A stretch of DNA of 64,000 nt, taken from positions 1-64,000 of the forward strand of contig NZ_JAVRMB020000007.1 in the NCBI RefSeq assembly GCF_031844845.1. Direction: 5' to 3'. The notes beneath the pieces are model-generated. The model was not told the origin of the DNA, did not search any database, and saw only the letters and a list, made by a program, of their open reading frames with translations. This document shows positions 60,697 to 64,000 of the stretch, in pieces. Position numbers and translations under genes: made by a program. Position 1 is the first letter of the stretch; the number at the start of each line of letters is the position of its first letter. This stretch comes from Endozoicomonas sp031844845. Its GTDB lineage: Bacteria > Pseudomonadota > Gammaproteobacteria > Pseudomonadales > Endozoicomonadaceae.

Positions 60697-62477
60697 AGAT
60701 CAGGCCCCATGGAAAAATGGATTCGCCAGGGGGAGCCGGGGTCACTGACCGCAAAGGCAAAGTCCAGCCTCAAAGGCCCCAGGGGGGTAATCCAGCGTAT
60801 TCCGGGGCCGACACCGGTTTTCCATTCAACCTGATCTTTTTTGTAGGCGTTGGTTGCAGTACCGCTGTCGACAAAGAAGGCAATCCGCCAGTTATCAAAA
60901 ATATCATAGTTATATTCAACACTGGCCACGGAGAGGTACAGGCCACCCGTCAGCTGGTCGCTGCTGTCTCTTGGAGAAATACTCTCATAGCTGTAGCCGC
61001 GAATGGTCTGGTCGCCACCGGTAAAGAAACGAATGGAGGGAGGAATGTTTTTGATCTCATCTACCCAGATTGCCCCTTGCTCCACCCGGCTGATGAATCG
61101 GTGATGTTGATAGAAGGTCGTCAACCACTTGGCTCGTCCCCAGATTTTTATAAAGTCCGCATCGGACTGCCAGGCTCGGGCAGAGGTTTCTATTTTTACG
61201 TTATAGAGGCTGCCGGATCGGGGATCCATCGGATTACCAACGGCTTTCCGACGATCAAAAGACATGCCGGGGATTAACAGCAGGCTGCTGCTGTTCTGCA
61301 AACCCTGAGTGTAGTCTTCATACTCTACCCGTATAAAGAAGTCCTGATCCCAGTTGCCCGGACGCTTCTTCCATTTATTGATGGAGGCAGAAACCAGTTG
61401 GCTGTCGGTATTCTGAACCATTGTTCTCTGGTAACCGCCGTCCAGGCTGTAATATTCCAGCAGCGGATTACCATAAGGAATTTTATAGCGCCCACTCAGT
61501 TCGTTGACTTCACCGGACACTTTGAGATCGCTGGTAAAGCTATGACCTTTTTCGTCCATCCAGGGCTTATCAATGCTCAGGGAAACTCTCGGGCCTTCAT
61601 CCGTTGAAAAGCCAATACCGGTCTCCAGCTCCCAGGCCGTTTTCGGGATGACACTGACAAAAATGGGGATTTCACCGTCCACTGCCTGATCTTTCAGGGG
61701 GCGAACTTCAATGGATTTAAAGTATCCGGTCGCTGAAAAGTCCATGTTCAGCTGGCTGAGCTTTTCAGAGCGATACTTCTGACCCTGTTCACCATTGATA
61801 ACGGGATGGATAATAGTATTGAGCAGTTCCCGGGTGGTTTCGGTAACCGAGTCGTCATAAATTACCGGGCCGAACGTGTATCGCCTGCCGGATTTTATGG
61901 TCAGGACAATGTCAGCCCCATGCCTGGCCGGATAGACGTTGATCTGATGCTCAACCAGTTCAGCATCAAAATAGCCGCGGGTAATCGCCAGATTATTGAG
62001 TTCTGTTTTCAGTGACTCATATTTACCGTCATTGAGGACATCGCCCACTCTTAACGGATTCTGCTTTATCAGCCGCTTGAATGCCCGGTCTTTTTCAGCA
62101 TCCCCTGCCAGGTCTATCTGCACGGATTTGATGATGACGGGCTGACCGGGGTTAATATTGATGCTTAGCTGGTTTGGCGGTTTCTTACTGCGGTTAAATT
62201 CGATGGTGGGCTGGTAGTAACCCAGAGCCATTAACGAATTTTGCAGAGCCTCCCGGATTTCATGCCGGTATTCGTTAAACTGTTTTGGCTTAATGGTGGG
62301 CAGGTTATCCAGATACAGTGTGGCATTTTGTTTGAGTGCTTTGTCTAACCCATTGATCTTATAGGTTAGAGGCTTTGCCGCCAGGGCCGTTGCAGAAAAA
62401 AACAGGATAATAAGAAGCCACAGGCCAATTCGGCGTTTCGGTGTACAGGTAAATAAGGGGTTATTGAGGTCGGCCAT
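60693..62477 (-). CDS. tamA: Translocation and assembly module subunit TamA (Omp85 family)
   Basis: 594 residues. Signal peptide (IGLWLLIILFFSATALAA), three POTRA domains (about 40-275), then a 16-strand Omp85 barrel from about 285. The RFFTGGDQTIRGYSYESISP stretch is the conserved lid-lock region, GPGIRWITPLGPLRLDFA the penultimate strands, and the C-terminus is WRIHFSMGPDL. It is transcribed before tamB from the tamA/rpsF divergent region. Confidence 0.94.
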   Translation of the reverse strand: MADLNNPLFTCTPKRRIGLWLLIILFFSATALAAKPLTYKINGLDKALKQNATLYLDNLPTIKPKQFNEYRHEIREALQNSLMALGYYQPTIEFNRSKKPPNQLSININPGQPVIIKSVQIDLAGDAEKDRAFKRLIKQNPLRVGDVLNDGKYESLKTELNNLAITRGYFDAELVEHQINVYPARHGADIVLTIKSGRRYTFGPVIYDDSVTETTRELLNTIIHPVINGEQGQKYRSEKLSQLNMDFSATGYFKSIEVRPLKDQAVDGEIPIFVSVIPKTAWELETGIGFSTDEGPRVSLSIDKPWMDEKGHSFTSDLKVSGEVNELSGRYKIPYGNPLLEYYSLDGGYQRTMVQNTDSQLVSASINKWKKRPGNWDQDFFIRVEYEDYTQGLQNSSSLLLIPGMSFDRRKAVGNPMDPRSGSLYNVKIETSARAWQSDADFIKIWGRAKWLTTFYQHHRFISRVEQGAIWVDEIKNIPPSIRFFTGGDQTIRGYSYESISPRDSSDQLTGGLYLSVASVEYNYDIFDNWRIAFFVDSGTATNAYKKDQVEWKTGVGPGIRWITPLGPLRLDFAFAVSDPGSPWRIHFSMGPDL

Positions 62478-62806
62478 AATTCAATGATAGTGGGTTGATG
62501 CTACTCCTTAAATGGTAAATCACCACTTTGGTACCGGATATTACCGATGGGTCAGGCAATCAGCCCCCTTGCAACCAACGACACAAATCTCTAGAATTCC
62601 CGCTCTTTGTATGCTCTGGCCAATCTGTCCGGCGTATACTTCACTCCCTGCGATGTCTCTGGTAAAGAGAATTGAGTCGCTGTGAGTGTAGTAAACAGTG
62701 AACGCCTGCGTTCACACCCTCCTTGCCTTACTGCTTTATAGAATCTTTTCGACGGGTGTCGGAGGTAAAAAATGCAGAAGGCTATTCAACCCGTAAGGAG
62801 CAAATA
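62478..62806. promoter_or_regulatory. Divergent promoter region tamA / rpsF
   Basis: 329 bases without a gene. A good -10 (TATACT, 62635-62640) for the rpsF operon is visible but the -35 at the right distance is poor. The rpsF leader (about 160 bases) is the site where S6/S18 autoregulatory structures occur in other bacteria; a GCCTGCGTTCACACCC stretch is present but no fold was verified. TAAGGAG at 62794-62800 is the rpsF ribosome-binding site. Confidence 0.4.
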
Positions 62807-63280
62807 ATGCGTCATTACGAAATCGTTTTTCTGGTCCATCCTGACCAGAGCGAGCAAGTACCTGCCATGGTTGAGCGCTACACTCGCGCTATTACCGAAA
62901 ATGGTGGCAAGGTACACCGTCTTGAAGATTGGGGCCGTCGCCAGCTGGCTTACCCAATCAACAAGATCCACAAGGCTCACTACGTTCTGATGAACATTGA
63001 GTGTGGTAACGAAACCCTGGATGAGCTGACGGAAAACTTCCGCTACAACGACGCGGTTATCCGTAACATGGTTATTCGTCGTGATGAAGCTGTTACTGAA
63101 GGCTCCATCATGCTGCAGTCTGAAGAGAAGCGTGACCGTCGTGATGACCGTCGTGACGATCGTCGTGATGACCGCCGTGATGACCGCAGTGAAGGCCGCA
63201 GTGAAGGCCGCAGTGAAGAGCGTACCTCTGACGAAGCTGTAGAAGCCGTTGAAGACGAAGTAGAAGAGTCTGAAGAGTAA
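62807..63280 (+). CDS. rpsF: 30S ribosomal protein S6
   Basis: 157 residues from ATG 62807 (TAAGGAG seven bases upstream; the in-frame extension to 62723 is not used). MRHYEIVFLVHPDQSEQVP, EDWGRRQLAYPINKIHKAHY and NDAVIRNMVIRR match E. coli S6 to about residue 100. The tail is unusual: about 20 residues of Arg-Arg-Asp-Asp repeats, then EGRS repeats, then an acidic end (EAVEDEVEESEE). An acidic end is the substrate of RimK glutamylation in E. coli. Confidence 0.96.
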   Translation: MRHYEIVFLVHPDQSEQVPAMVERYTRAITENGGKVHRLEDWGRRQLAYPINKIHKAHYVLMNIECGNETLDELTENFRYNDAVIRNMVIRRDEAVTEGSIMLQSEEKRDRRDDRRDDRRDDRRDDRSEGRSEGRSEERTSDEAVEAVEDEVEESEE

Positions 63281-63358
63281 GACCTGACTGTTTATAGTCA
63301 GGCTCATGCTTAATCCGGCTTTTTACCATACAAGCATAAAATTCAAGGAGACGTTGTC

Positions 63359-63583
63359 ATGGCACGTTTTTTCCGTCGCAGAAAGTTCTGCCGTTTTACC
63401 GCTGAAGGCGTGAAAGAGATCGATTACAAAGATCTGAACACTCTGAAAGCTTATGTATCTGAAACTGGCAAGATCGTTCCTAGCCGTATCACCGGTACCA
63501 AGGCTCGTTACCAGCGTCAGCTGGCAACAGCGATCAAGCGCGCTCGTTACGTGGCCCTGCTGCCATTCACCGATCGCCACTGA
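63359..63583 (+). CDS. rpsR: 30S ribosomal protein S18
   Basis: 74 residues, S18 binding partner of S6: MARFFRRRKFCRFTAEGVKE, DYKDLNTLKAYVSETGKI and TKARYQRQLATAIKRARY. A lone zinc-type Cys remains (RKFCRF). Follows rpsF by 78 bases; AAGGAG upstream. Confidence 0.97.
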   Translation: MARFFRRRKFCRFTAEGVKEIDYKDLNTLKAYVSETGKIVPSRITGTKARYQRQLATAIKRARYVALLPFTDRH

Positions 63584-63604
63584 TTTATTCATAGGGTATA
63601 GCTG

Positions 63605-64000
63605 ATGCGTGGACTGGCGGAACTGGCAATGCGTGGCCCGAAACAGGCAATGGTCCTGGCCATGGTGTTCGCCTGTATTCCCATGTTGTTCTGGGTGAGT
63701 GCAGCCATTATTTCTTTGGTAGTACTGCGTCGTGGTACTGCTGAGGGGCTGAAACTTCTCGCCTGGGCGGTGTTGCCGGGCATAGCCTGGGCAGCCATGG
63801 GACAGTTCTCCACGATCATTGGTTTGACAACTACCGTCATGTTGGCACTGGTATTACGCCAAACGGTTTCCTGGCAAAAAACGCTACTGGCGCTGTTGCC
63901 AGCCGGAGCATTGGTTGCTCTGGTGATGGCTCAGCTGGCTCCACAACAGATCTCCCTGATTAGCGATCTGGTCATGGCATTTATCCATGACTATGTTCAG
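63605..64000 (+). CDS. Membrane protein between rpsR and rplI, 5' part only
   Basis: Reads from ATG 63605 without a stop to the window end: 132 codons, start MRGLAELAMRGPKQAMVLA. Several hydrophobic helices (MVFACIPMLFWVSAAIISLV, LLAWAVLPGIAWAAMG, TLLALLPAGALVALVMA). A multi-span protein of DUF2232 type lies between rpsR and rplI in pseudomonads and relatives; this is the likely identity. It begins 21 bases after rpsR, probably in the operon. Confidence 0.75.
   Translation, partial: MRGLAELAMRGPKQAMVLAMVFACIPMLFWVSAAIISLVVLRRGTAEGLKLLAWAVLPGIAWAAMGQFSTIIGLTTTVMLALVLRQTVSWQKTLLALLPAGALVALVMAQLAPQQISLISDLVMAFIHDYVQ

Noticed and set aside
62723..62806. N-terminal extension of rpsF
   Set aside because: S6 starts MRHYE and has TAAGGAG right before 62807.

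Overview
The window reads as chromosome of a host-associated gammaproteobacterium, most likely an Endozoicomonas-like member of the Oceanospirillales. Two lines of evidence support this. The housekeeping gene order is pseudomonad/enterobacterial: dksA-gluQ next to cbrX-cbrA-cbrB; queG divergent from nnr-tsaE-amiB-mutL-miaA-hfq-hflX-hflK-hflC-yjeT-hisZ-purA-rnr-rlmB; tamA-tamB; rpsF-rpsR. Between these blocks sit long orphan genes with eukaryote-like features: an SRCR receptor-like protein, a protein with NLS-like basic clusters and an LC8-type motif, and a very large helical protein. The genus is an inference from this mixture; no 16S gene is present.

Layout. 0.1-8.5 kb: a flavin oxidase, then a DMSO-reductase-type operon (dmsABC) behind an FNR-type site and an odd tandem-repeat hairpin, an orphan coiled-coil gene on the other strand, a palindromic mobile repeat and napF. 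8.5-17.1 kb (minus strand): a lipoprotein, the CbrA/CbrB two-component system with its small overlapping ORF cbrX (missed by ordinary ORF length cut-offs), an AlkB-like dioxygenase, a secreted orphan, gluQ and dksA. 17.5-20.1 kb: sfsA, a second type of palindromic element, a TRIC-type channel and a cold-shock-like orphan. 20.2-48.6 kb: queG and the long conserved nnr-to-rnr cluster, interrupted exactly twice, by the SRCR protein gene (between amiB and mutL) and by a 1728-codon gene (between mutL and miaA). 48.7-52.7 kb: a SnoaL-like protein, an orphan, a BigR-type sulfur regulator with two half-size YeeE/YedE transporters, a small membrane protein and rlmB. 53-56.7 kb: a Zn/Cd/Pb P-type ATPase behind an operator-like repeat array, and phosphatidylserine decarboxylase. 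56.8-62.5 kb (minus): tamB and tamA. 62.8-64 kb: rpsF, rpsR and the start of a membrane protein that runs off the window.

Two intergenic repeat families structure the region. One has about 30-base terminal inverted repeats and interchangeable interiors, one of them a G+C-rich 7-base-periodic palindrome. It is seen in about seven places, usually flush against stop codons. The other (one copy) has about 30-base ends starting AGGTTGGGTCG.

The strongest candidate for something new is the SRCR protein: a bacterial gene with the layout of an animal type I scavenger receptor (furin-like site, four SRCR domains dense in N-glycosylation sequons, Thr/Pro stalk, single C-terminal membrane segment, short tail). 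It sits next to other putative host-directed proteins inserted in core gene clusters.
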